Both the position numbers and the translations under genes were made by a program. 64,000 nucleotides of DNA from Bacteroidota bacterium (GTDB lineage: Bacteria; Bacteroidota; Bacteroidia; Bacteroidales; GCA-2748055): assembly GCA_024640885.1 (NCBI GenBank), contig JAHEEC010000002.1, positions 34,066 to 98,065 on the forward strand, read 5' to 3'. This document shows, one piece after another, positions 8,745 through 17,314 of the stretch. How positions within the stretch are numbered: the first letter of the stretch is position 1; every line of letters begins with the position of its first letter. The notes beneath the pieces are model-generated. The model was not told the DNA's origin. It ran no database searches and worked only from the letters and a program-made list of their open reading frames with translations.

Positions 8745-10613
8745 CTACTGATTGATCAGGAGTTTTGCATGGAAGACACGATTTCCGGCCAGGGCCCGGA
8801 TGTAATAGATGCCTGCAGGATAGCCCGATACGTCCAGGCTGTTTGAGCGGGAAGTAGTATTGAATACCAACCGGCCCGATGCATCAAAGAGTTCAAGTTT
8901 TAAGTCCTCCCCCCGGGAATCAGCGGGGAGGTCGAGGAATACCAGGTCCGAGGCTGGATTTGGGTAGACATGCAGGGTCGAAAACTCAGCGTTCTTCCCT
9001 TGCAGCCCGGTGGTCTCATCATAAAGAAACGGTCTGAAGAGGATGACGCCAGGGGCATTTGAGGATTGCCAGAAACCCTGAAAATTGTAGAACATGACTG
9101 AAGGGACCGGTTTATTGTTCAGGTCCAGGCCCACATTAAGAAGGTACTGGTTGTATTGCCGCCAACCGATATAAAAGGTTCCGTTCACAGCAACCGGTTC
9201 TGAAAAGGTATACTTTACAAATCCTGGATAGGATGAGGCATACAGGGGTTTATATTCATTGGGGTCCTCCCAGATGATTGCACCGGGCTTGCCATCCAGA
9301 TCAGACCATACCACCAGGTTGAAATAGTATTTAAGGTTCAGCGAATCGTAGACATGGTTAAAATAGATATAGGCACCCCCCAGACGATCCGGTTGGAAGG
9401 AACGATACTTCATGGCCACGACACCATCACCGGTTCCGCCTCCACGCAACCCATAACCAGCCTCAGCGGTGCCATCGTCGCGCGCATAATAATCGCGAAA
9501 TAGCTGGTCATTGATCACGGTGTCATTCACCTTTGGATCGTATTCATCGGTTCGCAGGGCTGCTTTGAACCGGAGAATGGCAGAATCACCCCGTTGAAAG
9601 TCAAAGGGGTAGATATAAGGGAAATTGACCACCGTGTCTTCCAGTGCAGGAAGGTCCTGGGCGGTAGGGACCCCCGGGGTATAGGTGATGTGGTAAATGG
9701 GTTCCTGGATGGTAAGCGAACGGGTCACATTCCTGGTGATGGTATCGTTGTTCCTGTACCTTGCAGATACCAGGGGATTCAGCACAGTGTTATAAGCCTT
9801 TTCGAAATGTGCCCATGGCAGGGAGGTAAGATCTTTCAGGATGGAGGTAAGGGGTGTATTGAATGCCACATCCCTGATTACCGTATCTGCAGCAAACCTC
9901 TGGCGGTCAAGCTTCACGTAATCCAAATGCCAGAAATCCACATTGCTGCGCATGTCCGGGTAATCATTGCTGCGTGAAAGGCTGGCCCTGTTTCTGAACC
10001 GGAACCTGAATCCACTGGTCAGGAAGCGCTCATCGGTGACAGGGATCATTGCCTGCCTGAAGGGCTGGTAGTCTCCCCCTGTAATGCTCCACACATTGAT
10101 CCACAGGCCGGAGTCGGGTGCGAAAAAATCCACCATCAATGAGTCCTCCTCTTCCGGCAGGTCGCACAATCCTCCGGGCTGGTAAAGAAAACTGAGGTAA
10201 ATGCTATCAGATGAGGGATATTCCAACCCGATGGGGTGGCTGGTCAGGTGATCCGCCACAAATGTGGTGGGGGAGATGGTTGCATTGGAGTAGATGCTTC
10301 CATCTGAATCCAGCGCATCCATTGTGGCCACTCCGTTGGTTACCGGATCTTTGCAAAAATTGTTGTTTACAAAAGCATAGGCATCGCTCCAGATCCCGGT
10401 ATCAGGAACCACCGAAGCTGAGGAGAAATCATCAAAAACAGGCAACCCCAGCATGACCGATGATGCTGATTTTCTTACCTGTGGGTGCTCCTGGTAGTGC
10501 CTGGCAGCCAGCGGATTATCATACAGCGGGATCACCACCTCCTGGCCATGGAGATCGAACAGCCCATGCAGGCCAATCAGAATCAATGTTAAAGCTTTGA
10601 GAGATCTAGTCAT
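8745..10613 (-). CDS. Exported protein with type IX secretion sorting domain (type A)
   Basis: About 622 residues. The ATG at 10613 is preferred because it overlaps the PASTA gene stop and begins directly with a signal peptide (MTRSLKALTLILIGLHG...); a start at 10637 would add eight residues. The large central region is beta-rich with no recognised enzyme motif. The last 75 residues form a T9SS type A sorting domain: LHVYPNPASD, LELFDASGRLV, LDVSGYPAGIYYIRALAGN, ending AKLLINQ. It should therefore cross the outer membrane by the Por/Gld system and be anchored or released at the surface. Confidence 0.85.
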   Translation of the reverse strand: MTRSLKALTLILIGLHGLFDLHGQEVVIPLYDNPLAARHYQEHPQVRKSASSVMLGLPVFDDFSSASVVPDTGIWSDAYAFVNNNFCKDPVTNGVATMDALDSDGSIYSNATISPTTFVADHLTSHPIGLEYPSSDSIYLSFLYQPGGLCDLPEEEDSLMVDFFAPDSGLWINVWSITGGDYQPFRQAMIPVTDERFLTSGFRFRFRNRASLSRSNDYPDMRSNVDFWHLDYVKLDRQRFAADTVIRDVAFNTPLTSILKDLTSLPWAHFEKAYNTVLNPLVSARYRNNDTITRNVTRSLTIQEPIYHITYTPGVPTAQDLPALEDTVVNFPYIYPFDFQRGDSAILRFKAALRTDEYDPKVNDTVINDQLFRDYYARDDGTAEAGYGLRGGGTGDGVVAMKYRSFQPDRLGGAYIYFNHVYDSLNLKYYFNLVVWSDLDGKPGAIIWEDPNEYKPLYASSYPGFVKYTFSEPVAVNGTFYIGWRQYNQYLLNVGLDLNNKPVPSVMFYNFQGFWQSSNAPGVILFRPFLYDETTGLQGKNAEFSTLHVYPNPASDLVFLDLPADSRGEDLKLELFDASGRLVFNTTSRSNSLDVSGYPAGIYYIRALAGNRVFHAKLLINQ

Positions 10614-11439
10614 GCACCATTTCTGTGTCTTCACCAAAGAGTATGGAATCGGGCACAGGTAACAGGGTTGAATCGACGGTCAGCCAGATATCCACTTCCA
10701 TGCCCATATTCAACCTCCTGAACTCATCGAACTCGGGATACTGCCTCCAGATGAATGCCTGAGCGCTATCCTTTGCATTTTCAATGCTTTGATCATAAGT
10801 GATGGCTCCAATATTCAAATAGTAATCCGCGATCATGTCCACTGCTGCAATCAATGAAACTCCAACCAGATCAGGCACCCTGGTTGTTTCCTGACTCAGA
10901 CCCATTCCCAGCACCAGATTGATTACCGCCCCTTTGGTTATTTCGGTTCCTTCATTAATAACGGTGTCATGGTGCATTTGTTGTAGCACGTTATTGATGG
11001 CGTAATCGGGCCTGTACTCGATATCGCCCAGTACCAGGCCGGCATTTTGCAAAGCGAGCCGTGCCTGGCGGATGGACAATCCAACCAGTTTTGGCATGGG
11101 TACCGTTTCCAGGTTCAGGGCATTCATGGTGAGGAATATCCGCCGGTTCTTTTTTACACGGGAATCTGCTTCTGGATTCTGCTTCAATACAGTACCCCTT
11201 GGCATCTCCATCGAGAAAACCGAATCCACCACTTCAAACCTCAACCTTCGGGAGGATGTTACATCCTCTACCTCCTCAACTGTCAGCCCTGCCAGGTTGG
11301 GGACAGTAATGGACTGCCCATGGTGGGTATAAATCCTTAGCCAGCCAAGGGTCCCTATCAATAATAGGATTGCAATGGCAGCTGCGAGCCCGAGGTGCCG
11401 AAGGAATAACTTTGTGGTGAGAAACCTTAAAAAATCCAT
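10606..11439 (-). CDS. Membrane-anchored PASTA-domain protein
   Basis: 277 residues: a short cytoplasmic N-terminus, one transmembrane helix (about residues 15-33, LGLAAAIAILLLIGTLGWL), then three PASTA repeats outside, starting at ITVPNLAGLTVEEVE, VPMPKLVGLSIRQARL and TRVPDLVGVSLIAAV. PASTA domains bind peptidoglycan or muropeptides in Ser/Thr kinases and PBP2x. Here no kinase or transpeptidase domain is attached. The run PASTA, T9SS protein, RluA synthase, Ddl suggests a cell-envelope role. The stop overlaps the start of the downstream gene. Confidence 0.85.
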   Translation of the reverse strand: MDFLRFLTTKLFLRHLGLAAAIAILLLIGTLGWLRIYTHHGQSITVPNLAGLTVEEVEDVTSSRRLRFEVVDSVFSMEMPRGTVLKQNPEADSRVKKNRRIFLTMNALNLETVPMPKLVGLSIRQARLALQNAGLVLGDIEYRPDYAINNVLQQMHHDTVINEGTEITKGAVINLVLGMGLSQETTRVPDLVGVSLIAAVDMIADYYLNIGAITYDQSIENAKDSAQAFIWRQYPEFDEFRRLNMGMEVDIWLTVDSTLLPVPDSILFGEDTEMVHD

Positions 11440-11480
11440 TTTAAGAGCTTTGTATAAAGGTATAGTTTATTCTATGAAAT

Positions 11481-12917
11481 CTATGCCCCACTGGTGACGA
11501 GCCCGGTCTTTGTGATCATAGACGATTCCTGGTAAACCTCATAATCGGTATTGATGGACCAGAGATCGTGGCCAGCATTATCCAGGATATTCTCGGAAAC
11601 GCGCATCCCCATCAGGATGCTGTGATCCTGGTTGTTGTATTTATACGCGCCATACCTGCCAATGACATGAAGCCCCTCCACACTACCCAGATGGGATTCA
11701 ACCGTCTTCATGATCTCCCTGTATCCCTTGAAATATACCGGGTAACACCTGGGGAGCCTCACCACATGCCCCGCGCTGACCTCACCAACCATTACCAGGC
11801 CAGTTTTTTCGATCTCTTCGGTGGCCTGCCTGATTAACATGTCGGGGTCCAGGCCCCACAAAGGATCCTCAAAATAACACCAGTATTCCATGCAAAGGAT
11901 CGTGGATCCTGAATCGCCATAGACGGAAGGCAACCAGTTCCTGAAATTGGTTACCCTGCCTACATTTACCGCGGGCTCATGGATGTAAAGCCACTGGTCG
12001 GGGAAAAGGTCTGTCCGGTCCACCCTTAGATATACCAGGATGGTATTCCTGAAGGTGAGCTTTTTTGCCTGTTCAAGCACCTTCCCGGGGACCTCGGGCA
12101 ACCTTTGGACCAGCAAAGAGAGGGGCATCGTGGAGATGATGTGGTCATAGTCCCTGATCTCCCCGTTCTCAAGCTGGAGGGATCGGGCTGTGCCCCCTGA
12201 ACAGATCACTCTCTCCACTCCCGTGTTCAAATGGATCCGGCCGCCCCTGGAGGTGATCTTCTCCTGCATGGACTCATACACACTCCCGGTCCCCCCAATG
12301 GGATAGGCAAACTGGTCCACAAGGGTGGCGTGTTTGTTTCCTTTTCCGGAGAGGATGGCATTTTTTATGGCTTCGAACAGTGAAAGCTTTTTAATGCGCT
12401 GGGCTGCAAAGTCAGAATCCAGCTCACTGCAGGATATCCCCCATAATTTCTCGGAATAGGTCTTAAAAAAAATGGTATACAGCCTTTTCCCAAACCTGCT
12501 GGTGACCCATCCTTCAAAAGTTGAAGTATCCCTGGTGGGAAACATGCGTTCAACCAGGTAGCTTGTAAAACAGCGGATTGCTTCAAAAATGCCGAGTCCG
12601 GCCAGGGCATTGAAGGCACGGATGGGGTAATCAAAAAACCGTTTCTTGTAGTAGATCCTGGTCTGCCGGTTTACAATATCGTAGCGCTCCTTTACCACCT
12701 CAAGCCAGAGGGCATTGATTTTTGAATCCTGACTGAAAAAGCGGTGGGGACCAAGGTCTACCCTTTGTTCCCAGAGATCGATTGATTTGGAGAGCCCCCC
12801 TACCTGTTCACTTTTTTCAAACACATCGAGAAGGGAAACTTTATCAACCAGGTGTTTTGAAATTTCATATGCTGCCGTCATTCCTGCCGGTCCTGCTCCG
12901 ATCACTGCGATCCTCAT
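11481..12917 (-). CDS. FAD-dependent amine-oxidase-like oxidoreductase (UDP-galactopyranose mutase/protoporphyrinogen oxidase-like)
   Basis: 478 residues. The N-terminus is a Rossmann dinucleotide site, IAVIGAGPAGMTAAYEIS, followed by a GGLSKS second flavin motif and GPHRFFS. The chain ends with GRYGAYKYNNQDHSILMG, the flavin-contacting segment of this superfamily. Close relatives are annotated as UDP-galactopyranose mutase-like or protoporphyrinogen oxidase-like and usually sit among glycosyltransferases. The adjacent GT-C gene, 40 bases upstream, supports a role in sugar or lipid-linked glycan modification. The exact substrate is unknown. Confidence 0.75.
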   Translation of the reverse strand: MRIAVIGAGPAGMTAAYEISKHLVDKVSLLDVFEKSEQVGGLSKSIDLWEQRVDLGPHRFFSQDSKINALWLEVVKERYDIVNRQTRIYYKKRFFDYPIRAFNALAGLGIFEAIRCFTSYLVERMFPTRDTSTFEGWVTSRFGKRLYTIFFKTYSEKLWGISCSELDSDFAAQRIKKLSLFEAIKNAILSGKGNKHATLVDQFAYPIGGTGSVYESMQEKITSRGGRIHLNTGVERVICSGGTARSLQLENGEIRDYDHIISTMPLSLLVQRLPEVPGKVLEQAKKLTFRNTILVYLRVDRTDLFPDQWLYIHEPAVNVGRVTNFRNWLPSVYGDSGSTILCMEYWCYFEDPLWGLDPDMLIRQATEEIEKTGLVMVGEVSAGHVVRLPRCYPVYFKGYREIMKTVESHLGSVEGLHVIGRYGAYKYNNQDHSILMGMRVSENILDNAGHDLWSINTDYEVYQESSMITKTGLVTSGA

Positions 12918-12957
12918 ACATTATTATCTAGAAGGCCCAAAAATAGAAAAAAATACG

Positions 12958-15783
12958 TCACCGGATCCTGTTTAATTGCTCTCTGACGGTGTTGGCCATT
13001 CCTGAATCCCCGTAATATTCATATACCTCGGCCAATTTTTCATAGGCGGCAGTAAATTTGCCATTGTACCGGATGGCCTGCTTGAAATTATATATTGCAT
13101 TGTCCTTGTCGTTTCTCATGGCATAACACAATCCCAGGTTGTAATACCCTGAATAGAACTTAAAGTTGGATTGAATGGCCATATTAATGATCCGGATGGC
13201 TTCGTCCAGCAAGGCCTCATTTTTGGTCACATCCGCTTCAATGAAGTATGAATAGCCCTTCAGATTCAATGCTTTGTCATAATCGGGATAGATCTCAAGC
13301 AATCGGTCCATGGCGCTCCGCGCTTCTTCAAAACGGAGGAAGGTGGCATTCACATTTCCAAGCTCAAGGTAGGCCACTTCATTGTTTTCATCATAATGAA
13401 CGGCGCTCTCAAGATACTCCAGGGCCTGGTTCAATTTTACAGGATCCTGTTCCCTGATCCCTTCCGCCAGAAGCGTGGATCCGTAATAATCATCTTTGTT
13501 CTTTCTCTCCACGATGGCAGCCACCACCACATTATCCACCTTGATCTCATGAATGACATTCTTGGGAGGCCAGAGCCCGTGGTTCAACTGGTATGGATGG
13601 ATGTAATTGCAATAGAGGATGGCATAATCCCAGTCATACTTTCCGCGGTCGTAATACCTGCTGTAAAAAGGATTCACGTTGTCAAGGTGGTCCTTGAAAT
13701 AATAAGCCAGATTGGAGTTGCTGACCACCCGGATCGGTTTTTCCGGTGTGGCCTCAATCCCTGGCAGAATCTCACTGAGGAAATAGTCTGAGGCAGGTTT
13801 CAGGCTGTTGGCATAATAATCTGTTTCAAACCTTCCGAAGGTATTGTTGATGCCCCCTGACCATTCGTTGAAATAGATATAGGTATTGGGATGGTTGCGG
13901 ATGGTATGAACCAGGGGATGGGCAAGTCCGGCGGCCAGCACCAGGAGGGCAACGTATCTGCCCCACCCCCTCCTGATCTTCCTGATAAGGCTGGTCAGGG
14001 CAATTGCTGCAAGGGCAAGCATGGAAGGATAAATGAACATCATATGCCTCCACCCTCCATACACGTTTGATTCACGGTAGATGATAAAGATCACCGGGAA
14101 GAGGATCGTAAACCACAGCAGGAAATACCAGTATCCCTGTCGCTCCTTACGGTCCATGTACCATGTAGAAGCAGAAGCGATCCAGCCAAGCAGGATGATC
14201 ACCGGTACGCTGATGATCACATTGAGCGGAATATAGTGCCAGGGAAGGTTGTCCGACCAGTATATCATCCCATTATAAAGCACCCTGATGGAGACCTGGA
14301 TATTGGTCATCACCTTGAAGGCCTGGATGGGGTGATTGATCATGTCCTGCAGTGCATAGGGCCAGGTAAGAAGGCTCAGGACATATCCGCCCGCAGAGAT
14401 CAGGATGAGCGTCAGGAGCCCTTTGATGGCAAACCGCCACCACCCCGCAGAAAAAATTTTCCAGGGCCATTTATGAATGATCAGATAGAGACCCGCAAAC
14501 ATGAAAAGATATGGGACCAGCAGCATCCCGCCAATCCTGATCCCGTTGCTCCACCCTATGCCCAGCGCAATCCAGAGGGCCGACCGGGTACTGATGCGGG
14601 GGAGTTTTTTCAGGAAAAGAATGATGTGGTAAAGGGTAAAAATGTTTCCCAGTGCAAATGGCACATCCATGGGATTATTGAAGGAATGCCCCAGAAATCT
14701 GGGCGACAAAAACATAAGGATGAGGGCCAGCAGTCCCCCCGAATATCCTGCAAATAACTTCACCAGCAACCCGGTTACAAGGATTGCAGCTGCCCCTGAA
14801 ATGGCGATCATTGCATGCCTGGCTTCATAGGGGTGATCTTCAAGGTGAAAGAGCCGGATGAGCAGATAGGTGAAAAAATCGAATGATTGGCCGTAGAAAT
14901 TGAGTTTATACTGGGGGTCGTTCAGGGCTGAGGGATCATCTTCTGTGAAATACTTGTACACTTTGATGGCGTGTTCATAGTGCTTTTCATCATCCCCCGA
15001 GAGCCCTGCATCAAGGCTCAGGATGGGAAGGATAATGAAGATCGCCAGGGCCACGGATAGAAAAGCCAACCTGAACAGCGGGTGTTCCTTGATAAAAAAC
15101 AGGTTTCTCAGGGAGGGCTGCTGCATCTCCTTCAGTGGAAGTGAAGTGTTCCAGGCCAGGTTTAGCTTCAGCCTCTCAAGGAGCGGTAAGTTTGCCGGGG
15201 CATCATCGGCTGCCGGATCATCCTGGTGTATGACCACCTCGCTGCACTCAAATCCACGTTTTTCAAGGACCCATCTGGCCCACCGGTGACCGGGGGGAGT
15301 TTTTTCACCGCCGATGGCAAGCAGGTATGGCATCGCTTCTGCAGGAATGATCACCCCTGCCTTTTCCCGGCTGGTTTTTCCTTTAAAGGTAATATCGTAG
15401 AAGTGAAGGGTTCTTGAGTCACCGGGAAGCGGCAAACGGAAAAATTCATTTGGATTGACCTGCCTGTCAGGCATTGGGGGTTCCATAATAACCACATATC
15501 CCTCTCGGAACAGTTCAGAGTCCAGCTCCGCTTCCGGTCGGTCACTGGCAAGATACTGGATGAGCCTGTGCTCCGCCATGGGAGGAGGGTTTCCCCGGTA
15601 GAGGCAGAGGATCCTTGAATTTGACAGGTGTTCGGATTTGATTTTTCCGGCAAACTCCAGGAGGTATTCGGCAAAGTTCTGTGGCTCTTCGGGGCAGGTA
15701 AACAGAAAAAGGGCAGAGAAGCTGTCTTTGGAGGATTCTCCCTCTTTCTGCCTTTGTTTGCGATGTGTACCCTTTTTTGCCAT
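12958..15783 (-). CDS. Large GT-C (family 39-like) membrane glycosyltransferase with TPR tail
   Basis: 941 residues in three parts. Residues 1-235 are soluble, start with a basic stretch (MAKKGTHRKQRQ) and match nothing I recognise. Residues 236-700 hold ten or more hydrophobic helices with a GT-C layout; an acidic loop motif, LSGDDEKHYEHA, after the first helix resembles the catalytic Asp site of GT39/PMT enzymes. Residues 785-941 are tetratricopeptide repeats (AYLELGNVNATFLRFEEA, GYYNLGLCYAMRNDKDNAI). It probably transfers sugars from a polyprenyl-phosphate donor on the outer face of the inner membrane. It is followed by the flavin oxidoreductase gene. Confidence 0.75.
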   Translation of the reverse strand: MAKKGTHRKQRQKEGESSKDSFSALFLFTCPEEPQNFAEYLLEFAGKIKSEHLSNSRILCLYRGNPPPMAEHRLIQYLASDRPEAELDSELFREGYVVIMEPPMPDRQVNPNEFFRLPLPGDSRTLHFYDITFKGKTSREKAGVIIPAEAMPYLLAIGGEKTPPGHRWARWVLEKRGFECSEVVIHQDDPAADDAPANLPLLERLKLNLAWNTSLPLKEMQQPSLRNLFFIKEHPLFRLAFLSVALAIFIILPILSLDAGLSGDDEKHYEHAIKVYKYFTEDDPSALNDPQYKLNFYGQSFDFFTYLLIRLFHLEDHPYEARHAMIAISGAAAILVTGLLVKLFAGYSGGLLALILMFLSPRFLGHSFNNPMDVPFALGNIFTLYHIILFLKKLPRISTRSALWIALGIGWSNGIRIGGMLLVPYLFMFAGLYLIIHKWPWKIFSAGWWRFAIKGLLTLILISAGGYVLSLLTWPYALQDMINHPIQAFKVMTNIQVSIRVLYNGMIYWSDNLPWHYIPLNVIISVPVIILLGWIASASTWYMDRKERQGYWYFLLWFTILFPVIFIIYRESNVYGGWRHMMFIYPSMLALAAIALTSLIRKIRRGWGRYVALLVLAAGLAHPLVHTIRNHPNTYIYFNEWSGGINNTFGRFETDYYANSLKPASDYFLSEILPGIEATPEKPIRVVSNSNLAYYFKDHLDNVNPFYSRYYDRGKYDWDYAILYCNYIHPYQLNHGLWPPKNVIHEIKVDNVVVAAIVERKNKDDYYGSTLLAEGIREQDPVKLNQALEYLESAVHYDENNEVAYLELGNVNATFLRFEEARSAMDRLLEIYPDYDKALNLKGYSYFIEADVTKNEALLDEAIRIINMAIQSNFKFYSGYYNLGLCYAMRNDKDNAIYNFKQAIRYNGKFTAAYEKLAEVYEYYGDSGMANTVREQLNRIR

Positions 15784-15836
15784 TAAAACCGATTGAAGCG
15801 AGTTCGAAAATACGAATAATCAGCAAAAGAAAGGGC

Positions 15837-15868
15837 AAAAAAATAACCAACCGGGATCCGGTCGGTTA
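15837..15868 (-). terminator. Intrinsic terminator after rpmH
   Basis: On the minus strand, an imperfect stem (arms at 15844-15853 and 15859-15868, one A:C mismatch, GATC loop) is followed by seven T residues. It lies 28 bases past the rpmH stop and before the next gene, so it should end the rpmH transcript. Confidence 0.65.
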
Positions 15869-15895
15869 TAGGGGGTAAATTTTATAAGCGTAATA

Positions 15896-16054
15896 TTATG
15901 CCTTATGCCGGGGTTCGTCAGAGACAGTGAGTTTCTTCCGCCCTTTCTTCCTCCTACCGGAAATAATACCGCGGCCGCTGGCGGAGGACATCCTCTCCCT
16001 GAAACCGTGCTTGTTCTTTCTTTTCCTGTTGGATGGTTGAAATGTTCGCTTCAT
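15896..16054 (-). CDS. rpmH: 50S ribosomal protein L34
   Basis: 52 residues, very basic, with the L34 signature [22 protein letters not shown] at its N-terminus. The start at 16054 is chosen because this conserved sequence begins there; an in-frame upstream codon would add eight unsupported residues. The tail ([13 protein letters not shown]) is a few residues longer than the shortest L34s. It lies after rsmG but not beside rnpA or yidC. A promoter overlaps the end of rsmG and a terminator follows, so it can be transcribed alone. Confidence 0.95.
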   Translation of the reverse strand: MKRTFQPSNRKRKNKHGFRERMSSASGRGIISGRRKKGRKKLTVSDEPRHKA

Positions 16055-16075
16055 GACAATGATTGTTTGAGCGTG

Positions 16076-16104
16076 CAAAAGTAGTTATTTTTTTAGAAAA
16101 ACAA
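16076..16104 (-). promoter_or_regulatory. Bacteroidota-type promoter for rpmH
   Basis: On the minus strand a TTG (-33 box) at 16104-16102 and TACTTTTG, a full match to TAnnTTTG, at 16083-16076 are separated by 18 bases. The predicted transcript starts about 15 bases upstream of the L34 ATG. The -7 box abuts the rsmG stop codon. Confidence 0.6.
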
Positions 16105-16705
16105 TCATTTTTGTGTAAAAAAACGGTTCTTCGAATAGGGCTGAAATTGGGTACAGTTCCACGCGTTTCCCGAATGGCTTAAGCTCCTCATCCAGGTCAC
16201 CACCTTTCAGCGAAATCAATCCGCTGGCCATGTTGCCGGGCTTAGACGGTCGAATCAGATGCTGGGTCCAGGCGGATAATTTTGGGAGAGAGGATACCGC
16301 GCGCGAAACCACATAATCGACCTTCTGATCAAGGTTTTCCATCCTGGCCCTGATCACTGTTACATTGGACAAACCCAGTGTTTGGGAGATCTCCTGTACA
16401 AGTTGCACTTTCTTACCGATGGAATCGACCAGCAAAAAGCGGGCCCCGGGAAATACAATGGCCAGGGGGATGCCAGGAAATCCTCCGCCCGTGCCCACAT
16501 CCATGATGGAGGAATCCTTCTGGAAATTGAATTTTTTAGCAATGGCTAGGGAATGGAGGATATGGCGTTCCTCCAGGAATTTCACATCATTCCTGGAAAT
16601 CACATTGATCCTTTGGTTGAGCGCAGGAACGATGCTGAGCAATTTCTCGAACTGCCTGTACTGTGTTTGGTCAAGATCAGGAAAGTATTTTCGGAGCAGC
16701 TGCAT
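16085..16705 (-). CDS. rsmG: 16S rRNA (guanine527-N7)-methyltransferase
   Basis: SAM-dependent methyltransferase (GidB) of 206 residues. The SAM site reads MDVGTGGGFPGIPLAIVFPG, followed by FLLVDSIGKK (acidic residue binding the SAM ribose) and the conserved SRAVSSLPKL segment. Length is typical. It starts three bases after the sigma factor gene stop, so the two are likely co-transcribed. Confidence 0.95.
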   Translation of the reverse strand: MQLLRKYFPDLDQTQYRQFEKLLSIVPALNQRINVISRNDVKFLEERHILHSLAIAKKFNFQKDSSIMDVGTGGGFPGIPLAIVFPGARFLLVDSIGKKVQLVQEISQTLGLSNVTVIRARMENLDQKVDYVVSRAVSSLPKLSAWTQHLIRPSKPGNMASGLISLKGGDLDEELKPFGKRVELYPISALFEEPFFYTKMIVFLKK

Positions 16706-16708
16706 GCA

Positions 16709-17314
16709 TTATGGCCGTTCCTTGGAACGGTTGAGTATGTTGAGCAGAAGCTCACGGGCCCTGAAAAGCTGTGCTTTTACTGTTCCGATTGGAATATCCA
16801 GCTCTTCGGCGATCTCATCGTAGGAGTATTCTTTGAAATACCTGAGTTCAACAAGCATCCTGTACCTGGGTTTCAACCGTGAAACCACATTTCTCATATG
16901 TTTTATCTTCTGCTTGTTGATCAGGGTGGATTCAGGATCGAGGGAATCGGACTGGATCAAAGCCGATGGGGAGAGTGAATCCTCCCCGTCCATGGTCTGG
17001 TCAAGGGAGACGTGACTGGCCCTTTTCTTTCTTATGAAATCGATGCAATTGTTGGTGGCAATCTTAAAGAGCCAGGTGGAGAATGCGAAGTTGGGAGTAT
17101 ACTGGTCGATATTCTTAAAGGCCTTTCCAAAAGCTTCAATGGTAAGGTCCTCCGCATCGACCGGGCTGTTCACCATTTTTAGCAACATGAAGTAGATGGC
17201 ATCCCGGTAACGGCCAAGCAATTCACCATAGGCGAGCTGATCCCCTTTACGGGCTTTTTCCACCAGTTCGATATCCTGCTGGGCCTTCAGTGAAAGATTG
17301 GAATTCAACGCCAT
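16709..17314 (-). CDS. Sigma-70 family (ECF-type) RNA polymerase sigma factor
   Basis: 201 residues with sigma region 2 (about 20-100: DAEDLTIEAFGKAFKNI, FSTWLFKIATNNCIDFIRKK) and region 4 (about 138-195: LKPRYRMLVELRYFKEYSYDEIAEELDIPIGTVKAQLFRAR). Region 1.1 and a full region 3 are missing, as in ECF sigmas. No anti-sigma gene is adjacent. The ATG overlaps the end of the upstream glycosyltransferase by 10 bases and rsmG follows, so it appears embedded in a housekeeping operon. Targets are unknown. Confidence 0.88.
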   Translation of the reverse strand: MALNSNLSLKAQQDIELVEKARKGDQLAYGELLGRYRDAIYFMLLKMVNSPVDAEDLTIEAFGKAFKNIDQYTPNFAFSTWLFKIATNNCIDFIRKKRASHVSLDQTMDGEDSLSPSALIQSDSLDPESTLINKQKIKHMRNVVSRLKPRYRMLVELRYFKEYSYDEIAEELDIPIGTVKAQLFRARELLLNILNRSKERP

